DNA of 64,000 bases, taken from contig JAGQYI010000087.1 of NCBI GenBank assembly GCA_020436165.1, forward strand, positions 1 to 64,000. Direction: 5' to 3'. Source of the DNA: Cyclobacteriaceae bacterium. Lineage in GTDB: Bacteria; Bacteroidota; Bacteroidia; Cytophagales; Cyclobacteriaceae. The notes beneath the pieces are model-generated. The model ran no database searches. It had not been told where the DNA came from and saw only the letters and a list, made by a program, of their open reading frames with translations. Shown here one piece after another: positions 9,175-16,119 of this stretch (position 1 is the stretch's first letter; the number at the start of each line of letters is the position of its first letter). The translations under genes were made by a program, and so were the position numbers.

Positions 9175-9827
9175 TGAGTTACATCAAAAATGTATTGATT
9201 GAATACAAGTCTTTTTTCTACTTGTATCTACTTTTTTTAGTGGCTGGAGGTGTTGCTTTACTTGTGTATTCAAAGGAAGAAAGTTTCTTTTTAATTAACG
9301 GGAATTATGCATCATGGGCCGACAGCTTTTTTAAAGGAGTAACACAATTGGGAGATGGGCTCTTTTTTGTTCTTGTTACACTTGCCTTGGCCGTTTATAA
9401 ATACCGACTGTCTATTATTGGCCTTGTTATTTTTCTTATTTCTTCACTGCTAGCCCAATCACTTAAGCATACGTTGTTCAGATCTTTTTTAAGACCTTTT
9501 GGGGTTTTTGGCACTGATGAGCGAATGCATGTTATAAATGGAATAACGTTGCATACGGGCAACAGCTTTCCTTCGGGGCATACAACAACAGCATTTGCAT
9601 TGGCTTTATTTCTTACTATGGCATTTAACAGTAGGAGAAATGGTTGGTTGTATGCCATTGTTGCAATGCTTGTTGGCTATTCACGTGTTTATTTGGGCCA
9701 ACATTTCCCAGTTGATGTGTATTTCGGATCTATATTAGGTGTACTTAGTTGTTTGCTCATTTATGCGTGGTTGGACGAACCTCTAAAAAGAAAATTTGGT
9801 GATAAAGGCTTACTATCGAAAAAGTGA
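9171..9827 (+). CDS. PAP2-family membrane phosphatase
   Basis: This 218-residue protein has about six transmembrane helices. The three PAP2 signature motifs are present in order: a K-x6-RP segment (KHTLFRSFLRPFG), SFPSGHTT with the catalytic-site histidine, and YSRVYLGQHFPVDV with the nucleophilic histidine and its aspartate. Such enzymes dephosphorylate undecaprenyl diphosphate, phosphatidic acid or lipid A. It sits between a GT2 gene (4-bp overlap) and an ArnT-like gene (GTGA overlap), which favours a role in polyprenyl-phosphate recycling or lipid A 1- or 4'-phosphate removal before sugar addition. Choice between these is inference. Confidence 0.9.
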   Translation: MMSYIKNVLIEYKSFFYLYLLFLVAGGVALLVYSKEESFFLINGNYASWADSFFKGVTQLGDGLFFVLVTLALAVYKYRLSIIGLVIFLISSLLAQSLKHTLFRSFLRPFGVFGTDERMHVINGITLHTGNSFPSGHTTTAFALALFLTMAFNSRRNGWLYAIVAMLVGYSRVYLGQHFPVDVYFGSILGVLSCLLIYAWLDEPLKRKFGDKGLLSKK

Positions 9828-11452
9828 AAAGGATTCCTGAAAAATACTATCCCTATCTTATTGCCCTTGCCGGGGTAATTTTCTTTTTGCCATTTCTTGG
9901 TAAAACTCATTTGTTTGATTGGGACGAGATCAATTTTGCCGAATCGGCCAGAGAAATGCTGGTTACCGGGGATTATTTTCGTGTGCGTGTGGGTTTTCTT
10001 CCTTTTTGGGAAAAGCCACCTTTCTTTTTCTGGTTACAGGCAGCTTCTATGAAGCTATTTGGAGTAAATGAATTTGCCGCACGTTTTCCTAATGCAGTTT
10101 TCGGAATCATCACCTTGTTGACCCTCTATTTTATTGGTAAAAAAGAGAGAAACAGTCGTTTTGGGCTTATTTGGGCGTTGCTTTTCTTTGGTTCTATTTT
10201 ACCTCATATGTATTTCAAATCGGGTATTATCGATCCTGTTTTCAACTACTTCATTTTTACTGCCATTTATTTTTTAATGCTCGCTTTTCATAAAGACGAA
10301 AACAAATTGCGCAACTCAGCAATTTCCGGTGCATTGATTGGTCTGGCAGTTATTACCAAAGGACCGGTGGGCTTCCTACTCTTACTGCTAACTTTTTTAG
10401 TGGTTTTAGTTGTTTATCGATTTAAGAAATGGCCACGACTAAAAGATGTGCTTGTGTTTGCATTGGCCACCTTTGTGGTAACTTTTGCCTGGTATGGGGC
10501 TGAATTAATTGAGCACGGACCGTGGTTTTTGGTTGAGTTTATAAAATACCAGATTGAGTTGTTTAGCCAACCTGTTGCCGGACATGAGCAGCCTATTTAT
10601 TATCATTTTGTAGTGGTCTTCCTTGGTTGTTTTCCAATGTCTGTGCTTGCCTTGGGCAGCTTCAATAAGAAAACCACTCATGATAACTTAATGGCCAAAT
10701 GGATGATGACGCTTTTCTGGGTAGTAATGATATTGTTCACCATTGTAACTACCAAGATTGTTCATTATTCTTCTATGGCTTATTTGCCGCTTTCGTTTTT
10801 GGCAACACTGTACATTGATCGCAAATTGGTGAATGACCAACCAATACCGAAGGGAATTGTATGGACCTATTTGATTTTGGGGATTATTTTCGGTATTCTG
10901 TTAACGGCTTTGCCTCTAGTTGTCTACTTTATCGGTGCAATTAAGCCTTATATCAACGATCCATTTGCTGTTGTCGGATTGATGAAGCCTGTTAACTGGA
11001 GTGGTTATGAGTTTCTTATAGGGTTGTTTTTTATTGTGGTGGTCATTGTAAGTGCAATTGGTCTGTTTAGAAATAAAATCCTTAGATCTATTGGCGCGAT
11101 GGGGTTCGGGGTTGGGCTAACCTTGCTATTATATTCCATTTTTGTATTACCCAAAATTGAGCAACATACACAGGGCTCTTTGGTAGATTTTCTGATTTCC
11201 AAGCAAGGCGAAGATGTGTACGTTATCACCTCCGGTTTTCATAGTTATGCACCTTATTTTTATTTCCGCCAGCCCGACAATAATCTTGAGAAACGTGCAG
11301 ATAAAAACTGGTTGATAACAGGTGAAATCGATAAGCCTGTTTACATCATTTCTAAAATCACAGATACCTATTTGCCTCAAAGGCCCGATCTTCAGCTGCT
11401 AAAGGAAGAAGGTGGTTTCAGGTTCTATTACAGACCGGTTAAATCTGAGTAA
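9824..11452 (+). CDS. ArnT-like polyprenyl-phosphate glycosyltransferase (GT-C fold)
   Basis: The 542-residue product is a membrane glycosyltransferase of the PMT/ArnT type. The first periplasmic loop carries the acidic pair expected of the active site (FDWDEINFAESAREM) and the following EKPPFFFWLQ, both typical of ArnT relatives. About twelve hydrophobic segments precede a C-terminal soluble part from about residue 440. Such enzymes move a sugar from polyprenyl phosphate onto lipid A, other lipids or proteins. The start is GTG at 9824, overlapping the PAP2 stop (GTGA). With the GT2 and PAP2 genes it forms a complete donor-making and transfer unit; the acceptor is unknown. Confidence 0.88.
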   Translation: MKRIPEKYYPYLIALAGVIFFLPFLGKTHLFDWDEINFAESAREMLVTGDYFRVRVGFLPFWEKPPFFFWLQAASMKLFGVNEFAARFPNAVFGIITLLTLYFIGKKERNSRFGLIWALLFFGSILPHMYFKSGIIDPVFNYFIFTAIYFLMLAFHKDENKLRNSAISGALIGLAVITKGPVGFLLLLLTFLVVLVVYRFKKWPRLKDVLVFALATFVVTFAWYGAELIEHGPWFLVEFIKYQIELFSQPVAGHEQPIYYHFVVVFLGCFPMSVLALGSFNKKTTHDNLMAKWMMTLFWVVMILFTIVTTKIVHYSSMAYLPLSFLATLYIDRKLVNDQPIPKGIVWTYLILGIIFGILLTALPLVVYFIGAIKPYINDPFAVVGLMKPVNWSGYEFLIGLFFIVVVIVSAIGLFRNKILRSIGAMGFGVGLTLLLYSIFVLPKIEQHTQGSLVDFLISKQGEDVYVITSGFHSYAPYFYFRQPDNNLEKRADKNWLITGEIDKPVYIISKITDTYLPQRPDLQLLKEEGGFRFYYRPVKSE

Positions 11453-11531
11453 ATTCAATATCCTGTTGTAAAAAGGCTTTTTTGGCAGGGAAATTGTTCT
11501 TCTGTGAGAAGGATCAAATAAGCCGGAAGCC

Positions 11532-11963
11532 ATGAAAAAGACCATCATTTTACCCTTCGTATTTTTTGCATTTTTTTCACTTCAATTAGCTGCTCAAAAG
11601 GTAAGCAAAAAGCCGTTTTCAAGGTGTAACCAGATACGGGTAAAAGTAAGTGAACATCAAAACGATATAGAGACCCTTAGCTCAATAGCAGAAATGCTGG
11701 CCAGCAAAAACTTTGGGATAAGGGAATCTATACCTGAAATAGGCTATCTGCAAAGTACAAGAAAAGAAGAAGTGGAATACTATTTTAAGGTTACTAATGG
11801 GGAAGTCATTATTTTCGGAAGAACTATTTATGGAGAGAACCAAAATAAATATGAGATTACGTTTAGTACGTTCCTGAACTTAAACAGGGACTTTAAGCTT
11901 ATGGATGATTTTGCACATATGTTGGGCAATGACATTGAGTATGTAAGAGTGGAGAAGTACTAG
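11532..11963 (+). CDS. Secreted protein of unknown function
   Basis: This 143-residue protein has a clear signal peptide (MKKTIILPFVFFAFFSLQLAAQ) with likely cleavage after residue 20-21, so it is exported to the periplasm. The mature part has one cysteine and alternating short strands (VEYYFKVTNGEVIIFGR). I do not recognise it. It follows the ArnT-like gene by 79 bp and converges on the gene at 11979. No lipobox and no type IX sorting domain are seen. Confidence 0.7.
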   Translation: MKKTIILPFVFFAFFSLQLAAQKVSKKPFSRCNQIRVKVSEHQNDIETLSSIAEMLASKNFGIRESIPEIGYLQSTRKEEVEYYFKVTNGEVIIFGRTIYGENQNKYEITFSTFLNLNRDFKLMDDFAHMLGNDIEYVRVEKY

Positions 11964-11978
11964 AAAACAAGCGTTGTT

Positions 11979-12380
11979 TTATTCGATATTTTCCAAACTC
12001 AAATACGTTTGGATCCAGCTTTCGGCCTCTTCAATTGTTTGGCAAGCATAGGTTTCTATGCCAATACTTTTTAGCTGGGCTCTGAGTTTTTCAACAAGAT
12101 TATTTATCATAAGGTCATCAGAGATAACAAACGCTTCAGCAGCAAGGCCTTGTTTTTTTAAGATGGGATATTTTTCTCTGAATTCGCTCATAAGTTTCAT
12201 AAACGAGCCATTCAATTTTCGCACATCCGCAATTTTTCCTACAACTTCAACGCCTTCGATCTGGTTATAGCTTTCCTTAGCAAGGTCATAATTGAATATG
12301 CCCTTATAGGTACTCAATAATAGTTTTCTATTGGGGTCGTATTTAAAAACGGCTTGCTTATTCTCCGCAATTATTTGCAT
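11979..12380 (-). CDS. STAS/SpoIIAA-like cytoplasmic protein
   Basis: This 133-residue soluble protein starts with a strand-rich segment (FKYDPNRKLLLSTYKGIFNYDLAKESYNQ) and has the alternating pattern seen in the SpoIIAA-like proteins that Bacteroidota encode in number. There is no signal peptide or membrane segment. The assignment is by general resemblance and is tentative; function is unknown. It stands alone, convergent with the secreted protein at 11532 and 53 bp downstream of the ChaN-like gene on the same strand. Confidence 0.6.
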   Translation of the reverse strand: MQIIAENKQAVFKYDPNRKLLLSTYKGIFNYDLAKESYNQIEGVEVVGKIADVRKLNGSFMKLMSEFREKYPILKKQGLAAEAFVISDDLMINNLVEKLRAQLKSIGIETYACQTIEEAESWIQTYLSLENIE

Positions 12381-12433
12381 AAGTGCAATGGTTTTGATCA
12401 GTTAGCTAAGCTAAAATTACCAAATAATCTCAA

Positions 12434-13303
12434 TTAGTAGGTAGTTGTCATATCACTTGGGTAGCAAATAATGAAGTCGGCAATGCCTACATTTTCTTCC
12501 TCTAGTGAATTGATGTTATCTTGCTTAACTGTTGAAATGGTTAATATGTGAATGTCAGGTTTCCCTTTTAATAGGTAATAATTGATTCCATCATAATTAT
12601 TGGAATGATACGCACCATTAAAATGTATAAAGGGGCCTTCACCCAAATTTTTTAAGATAAAATAAGCCATTGTAGCGTCTTTAGATGCCTGCGCTCTGGC
12701 CATGTTTTCAACATTGCCTGGCATGTGGCTGCCCATTGTTTCGATCATGTTTTTATACCCGGGCAAGTTCAGGTCCACTTCAATAGGTAGGGGAGCTATC
12801 CATTCTTTGGCTTTTGGGGCAATGCTATCGAGGGTTTCCAAACCTCTTTTGGACACCATGCGTGCATACCTTCTGGGAATATTGGTTGCCACAAATGGGA
12901 GGTGGTGTTCTTTGGCAAAAAGTACCAATGGTTCATAATCCGTTTCATAATTCTTCCATAGTTTGGCTTCTGAATCCAGCAATTTATCATCTATCTTATC
13001 GTCAAGGTATTCATTCAGAATAACCTGATCGTCTGCCTCAAACATTTCGGCTCCCAACACCATATTAGAATCAACGGCAAATAATGATTTGGTAAGCTGA
13101 AGCTCCAACCAGTGCGAAATAGGGCTATCGTGGTGTTCTCCGAACAGAATTACGTTTTTCCCATCCAGCGCTTTTTCCAGTTTACTGTATTTCACCTCTT
13201 TGCCCTCTTTATTGTAGAGAATATAGGCAGGCTTATCCTGTGCATAAGAAACTGAAAAAACAAAAATCGCACTTAAAAGCAAGGCTGACTTGATAGATTT
13301 CAT
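12434..13303 (-). CDS. ChaN-family (haem-binding / Tiki-like) exported protein
   Basis: This 289-residue protein has a signal peptide (MKSIKSALLLSAIFVFSVSYAQ) and the family opening VILFGEHHDSPISHWLE, followed by GAEMFEADDQ and the C-terminal HFNGAYHSNN. These match the ChaN/DUF399 group of the EreA/Tiki superfamily, whose Campylobacter member binds haem and some of whose distant members are proteases. The paired E-H-H and late histidines are intact. No lipobox is seen, unlike many ChaN lipoproteins. Iron or haem acquisition is the family suggestion and is not proven by neighbours here. Confidence 0.85.
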   Translation of the reverse strand: MKSIKSALLLSAIFVFSVSYAQDKPAYILYNKEGKEVKYSKLEKALDGKNVILFGEHHDSPISHWLELQLTKSLFAVDSNMVLGAEMFEADDQVILNEYLDDKIDDKLLDSEAKLWKNYETDYEPLVLFAKEHHLPFVATNIPRRYARMVSKRGLETLDSIAPKAKEWIAPLPIEVDLNLPGYKNMIETMGSHMPGNVENMARAQASKDATMAYFILKNLGEGPFIHFNGAYHSNNYDGINYYLLKGKPDIHILTISTVKQDNINSLEEENVGIADFIICYPSDMTTTY

Positions 13304-13388
13304 GAATTATAGTTTTGTATTTAGGGAGTAAATCTAAAACTATTAAGGGTAAGTTTTCTTAAAATAAGCAAAGCAATTTGGCATTAGC

Positions 13389-14708
13389 TTATTCTTTTGT
13401 GAAGGTAAATACTCCACCGCCTTGTTTTAAAATCATGGTCTTTTCTTCAGGATTAAATTCAAGAATAATTCCTGCTCTGTCAAATTTGAAAATATCTTTT
13501 TCTGAAGCTTCCAAGGAAAAGGCAGCCTGGCCACTGGCCTGGGCCTTAAGACCTGATAAGTCCTTAGAAATTGTAATCTTAATGGGAAGTTGAGCAGATG
13601 CGTAGGAGCCAACATACTTATCCAAATCCTTTGAGGATACTTCATAGCTTGTAAATACGGGAATTGTGTAGGGCTTGTTATACACTGCGCTTAGAGCAGC
13701 TATTGAGATATCGTTGGTGTTATAGTTAGAACCATTTGAGGTCATTGCATAGGATACTTCACCATCTGAGAAATGAACGAAAATTGAAGAAAAAGCGTCA
13801 ATTCCACCGGTATGGCCAAATCCTGTTTTATTGTAAAATGGAAACGGAAACAGGCCCATTCCATAGTTATCTTTAATGGCCTGCATCAATTTGAGATTTT
13901 CTTTTTGCAAAAGCTTTCCACTAAAAAGCGCATCACTGAATTTTACCAGATCAGTTGGGGTCGAAATAAGTGAGCCGGCCCCTAATGGAATGGATGCATC
14001 TGTTTCGGTAGAGAGTACCCATGAACCATTGAAATTGTAAGATTGACACTCGTTATTCATCACATCTATTTTACCACTCACATATGTGTTTTTTAAAGCA
14101 AGGGGTTTGGTTATGTATTTGCTTATAAGCTTTTCATAGGAGCTTTTGTAGATGTCCTGAAGAATAAAAGTTAGCAACACAAAGTTTGAGTTGCTGTATT
14201 GAGCTTTGCTGTCGGGCTCAAAATCACTGCCTCCATTTGCTATTAGCTCAACAAGTTCTTTTTCTGTTTTTGGTTTGGTGTTCCAAAATAAATACTCTTT
14301 GTCGTCAGTGAAATTATGAATACCGCTTCTATGGGTAAGCAATTGTCTGATTGTAATTTTATCCGCATTGGGGATGGTTGGGAAATAGTTTTCAATGGTT
14401 TTATCCAGATTCAGTTTGCCAGCTTCTTTGGCCTTTAAAGCCAAAACAGTTGTAAAAGTTTTTGTTATAGAGCCTATTCGGTATTTGGAATTGACATTTG
14501 CCTTTATGCTATCTTTAAGACTTGCGTATCCAACGGATTTAGTATAGATGACTTTGCCATTTTTAGAGACAGCCACACTACCCATGAATTTATCGTTGGC
14601 TTCCAGCGCATCAAAGTAGCTATCTAATTTGGCTTTGTCGAAGCTTTGCGCAACAGAAGCCAGTGAAAGAAATAAAACCGATAATGTCAAATAGATTTTT
14701 GTTTTCAT
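13389..14708 (-). CDS. Beta-lactamase-fold serine hydrolase (class C-like)
   Basis: This 439-residue exported enzyme has a signal peptide (MKTKIYLTLSVLFLSLASVAQ). The SxxK motif is S80-I-T-K83, the YSN motif lies in QYSNSNFVLL, and the third motif is HTGG in GFGHTGGIDAF. A C-terminal domain from about residue 345 follows, as in D-aminopeptidases and esterases of this fold. Proteins of this group act as peptidases, esterases or penicillin-binding proteins; true beta-lactamase activity is unlikely to be the main role. It is monocistronic, ending 85 bp upstream of the ChaN-like gene start. Confidence 0.88.
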   Translation of the reverse strand: MKTKIYLTLSVLFLSLASVAQSFDKAKLDSYFDALEANDKFMGSVAVSKNGKVIYTKSVGYASLKDSIKANVNSKYRIGSITKTFTTVLALKAKEAGKLNLDKTIENYFPTIPNADKITIRQLLTHRSGIHNFTDDKEYLFWNTKPKTEKELVELIANGGSDFEPDSKAQYSNSNFVLLTFILQDIYKSSYEKLISKYITKPLALKNTYVSGKIDVMNNECQSYNFNGSWVLSTETDASIPLGAGSLISTPTDLVKFSDALFSGKLLQKENLKLMQAIKDNYGMGLFPFPFYNKTGFGHTGGIDAFSSIFVHFSDGEVSYAMTSNGSNYNTNDISIAALSAVYNKPYTIPVFTSYEVSSKDLDKYVGSYASAQLPIKITISKDLSGLKAQASGQAAFSLEASEKDIFKFDRAGIILEFNPEEKTMILKQGGGVFTFTKE

Positions 14709-14787
14709 GTTGTTGCGTTTTGAGTTTTAGACCAATTGATAACTCAATATACGATTTTTGATAGAAGCTGTAAAAACAAATGGGGCA

Positions 14788-14814
14788 TAAAAAAGCCCCA
14801 TCGATTGATGAGGC
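14788..14814 (-). terminator. Rho-independent terminator of tRNA-Asp
   Basis: Read on the minus strand, GCCTCATC-aatc-GATGGGGC forms an 8-bp stem (one G-T pair, 14814-14795), followed at once by six T residues (14794-14789). It begins six bases after the tRNA 3' end, so it ends the tRNA transcript. Confidence 0.75.
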
Positions 14815-14819
14815 TTTTG

Positions 14820-14893
14820 CGGTCTGGACGGGACTCGAACCCGCGACCTCCTGCGTGACAGGCAGGCATTCTAACCAGCTGAACTACCAGACC
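14820..14893 (-). tRNA. tRNA-Asp (GTC anticodon)
   Basis: The 74-base cloverleaf on the minus strand has acceptor stem GGTCTGG/CCAGACC with discriminator G at 14820, a D arm starting TAGTTCAGCTGGTTAGAAT, an anticodon stem CCTGC/GCAGG with loop CTGTCAC (anticodon GTC), and a T arm GCGGGTTCGAGTCCCGT. CCA is not encoded. The sequence is very close to the E. coli tRNA-Asp body. It has a strong promoter at 14964-14994 and a terminator just downstream. Confidence 0.97.
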
Positions 14894-14914
14894 ATTTTAC
14901 TTTGGTATTATAAC

Positions 14915-14934
14915 CTCCCGATAACTATCGGGAG
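14915..14934. repeat. Perfect 20-bp hairpin (REP-like)
   Basis: CTCCCGATA-AC-TATCGGGAG is a perfect 9-bp inverted repeat. It lies in the leader between the tRNA-Asp promoter and gene, immediately next to the truncated tRNA copy at 14934-14946. It could be an extragenic palindrome or an RNA processing hairpin. It is not followed by a T-tract on the tRNA strand, so it is a poor terminator. Confidence 0.7.
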
Positions 14935-14946
14935 AACTACCAGACC
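14934..14946 (-). pseudogene. 13-base fragment of the tRNA-Asp 5' end
   Basis: GGTCTGGTAGTTC on the minus strand is identical to the first 13 bases of the intact tRNA-Asp at 14893-14881, offset by exactly 53 bp. Homology stops abruptly at the hairpin 14915-14934. It is best read as the remnant of a duplicated tRNA gene, since the rest of the cloverleaf is missing. Confidence 0.6.
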
Positions 14947-14963
14947 TTCCGTTTAAGGTGCTG

Positions 14964-14994
14964 CAAAAGTAGGCGCACACTTTATTAATTCCAA
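14964..14994 (-). promoter_or_regulatory. Promoter of tRNA-Asp
   Basis: On the minus strand TTG (14994-14992), 20 bases, then TACTTTTG (14971-14964) fits the Bacteroidota housekeeping promoter (TTG-N19-21-TAnnTTTG) fully. Initiation is expected about five to eight bases after the -7 box, upstream of the 13-base tRNA fragment, so the leader would contain that fragment and the hairpin. Confidence 0.75.
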
Positions 14995-15120
14995 TACACA
15001 TGCTTAAATATTTTGAAAAGTTGACAGAGTATTTTCTTAAAACTTTTTTCTGATTCAAGTTTGCATCGCAAGTATTTGAGAAAATAGTATTTTATGTATC
15101 CATAAAAATAATGGAGACCA

Positions 15121-15128
15121 TATTTTTG
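15121..15128 (+). promoter_or_regulatory. -7 promoter element of accA
   Basis: TATTTTTG matches TAnnTTTG and lies 19 bases before the accA ATG at 15148. A matching TTG at -33 is not evident, so the assignment rests on the -7 box and its position. Confidence 0.45.
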
Positions 15129-15147
15129 TATCTTTAATAAACGAATC

Positions 15148-16095
15148 ATGCATTTGGAATTTGAAAAGCCTATAATTGAATTGGAAGAAAAGCTGGCAGG
15201 TATGAAAGAGCTGGCTAAAGACCGCGATGCGGGCGTTGAAGAAGCAATTAAAACATTGGAAAATAAAATACATAAGCTGAAAAAGGATACCTTCAAGAAC
15301 CTTACCGCCTGGCAAAGGGTGCAGCTTTCCCGTCATCCTGAAAGACCTTATACCCTGGATTATATTTATGGAATGACCTCCGATTTTATTGAACTGCATG
15401 GAGATAGGGCGGTACGAGACGATCCGGCTATGGTAGGAGGTTTGGGTGATATCAACGGCAAAACATTTATGCTGATTGGTCAGCAAAAAGGAAGAAATAC
15501 CAAACAGCGCCAAATGCGCAATTTTGGAATGGCCAATCCTGAAGGATACAGAAAAGCCTTGCGTTTAATGCGAATGGCAGAAAAGTTTGAAGTTCCAATT
15601 GTTACTTTCATTGATACTCCGGGAGCTTATCCTGGCTTGGAGGCAGAAGAAAGAGGACAGGGAGAAGCCATAGCCCGCAACCTTGAAGAGATGTTTAAAA
15701 TAAAGGTGCCTATAATGAACATTATTATTGGCGAAGGAGCTTCCGGGGGGGCATTAGGTATAGGAATAGGTGATCGGGTGCTTATGATGGAGAATACCTG
15801 GTATTCGGTTATTTCACCTGAATCGTGTTCATCTATTTTGTGGAGAAGCTGGAATTTTAAAGAGCAGGCAGCAGAGGCACTTAAACTTACGGCTCAGGAT
15901 ATGCTGGATCTTAAACTTATTGATGGTGTTATCAAAGAGCCACTTGGAGGAGCACATACCGATTTTAAAGCATCCATAAGCGCAGTGAAAAAGGCCATTA
16001 TCGATGGTCATAAGGAGTTGGAAGAAATAGCTACAAAAAAGCTTTTAAATGATAGAATTGATAAATTTACAAGTATGGGGGTAGTGAAGGAGTAA
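15148..16095 (+). CDS. accA: Acetyl-CoA carboxylase carboxyltransferase, alpha subunit
   Basis: This 315-residue subunit, with AccD, transfers the carboxyl group from biotin to acetyl-CoA to make malonyl-CoA, the first step of fatty-acid synthesis. Family landmarks are the N-terminal helix pair ([12 protein letters not shown]), [21 protein letters not shown], and the crotonase-fold oxyanion region [15 protein letters not shown] and [15 protein letters not shown]. Length is normal. accD is not in the window. The patatin gene follows after 24 bp on the same strand, so the two may be cotranscribed. Confidence 0.97.
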   Translation: MHLEFEKPIIELEEKLAGMKELAKDRDAGVEEAIKTLENKIHKLKKDTFKNLTAWQRVQLSRHPERPYTLDYIYGMTSDFIELHGDRAVRDDPAMVGGLGDINGKTFMLIGQQKGRNTKQRQMRNFGMANPEGYRKALRLMRMAEKFEVPIVTFIDTPGAYPGLEAEERGQGEAIARNLEEMFKIKVPIMNIIIGEGASGGALGIGIGDRVLMMENTWYSVISPESCSSILWRSWNFKEQAAEALKLTAQDMLDLKLIDGVIKEPLGGAHTDFKASISAVKKAIIDGHKELEEIATKKLLNDRIDKFTSMGVVKE

Positions 16096-16119
16096 TACTA
16101 CAAACCAAACCATATATGT

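Noticed and set aside
14934-14946. Second functional tRNA-Asp gene
   Set aside because: Only the first 13 bases are present; no anticodon or T arm follows, so it cannot fold as a tRNA.
14934-14946. Phage or integrative-element attachment site at tRNA-Asp
   Set aside because: Integrases usually duplicate the 3' end of tRNA genes; here the 5' end is repeated and no integrase or foreign genes lie nearby.
15055-15513. 152-residue reading frame on the minus strand overlapping the start of accA
   Set aside because: It lies opposite accA, a certain gene, and its translation is rich in Phe/Cys/His with no domain; a shadow frame.
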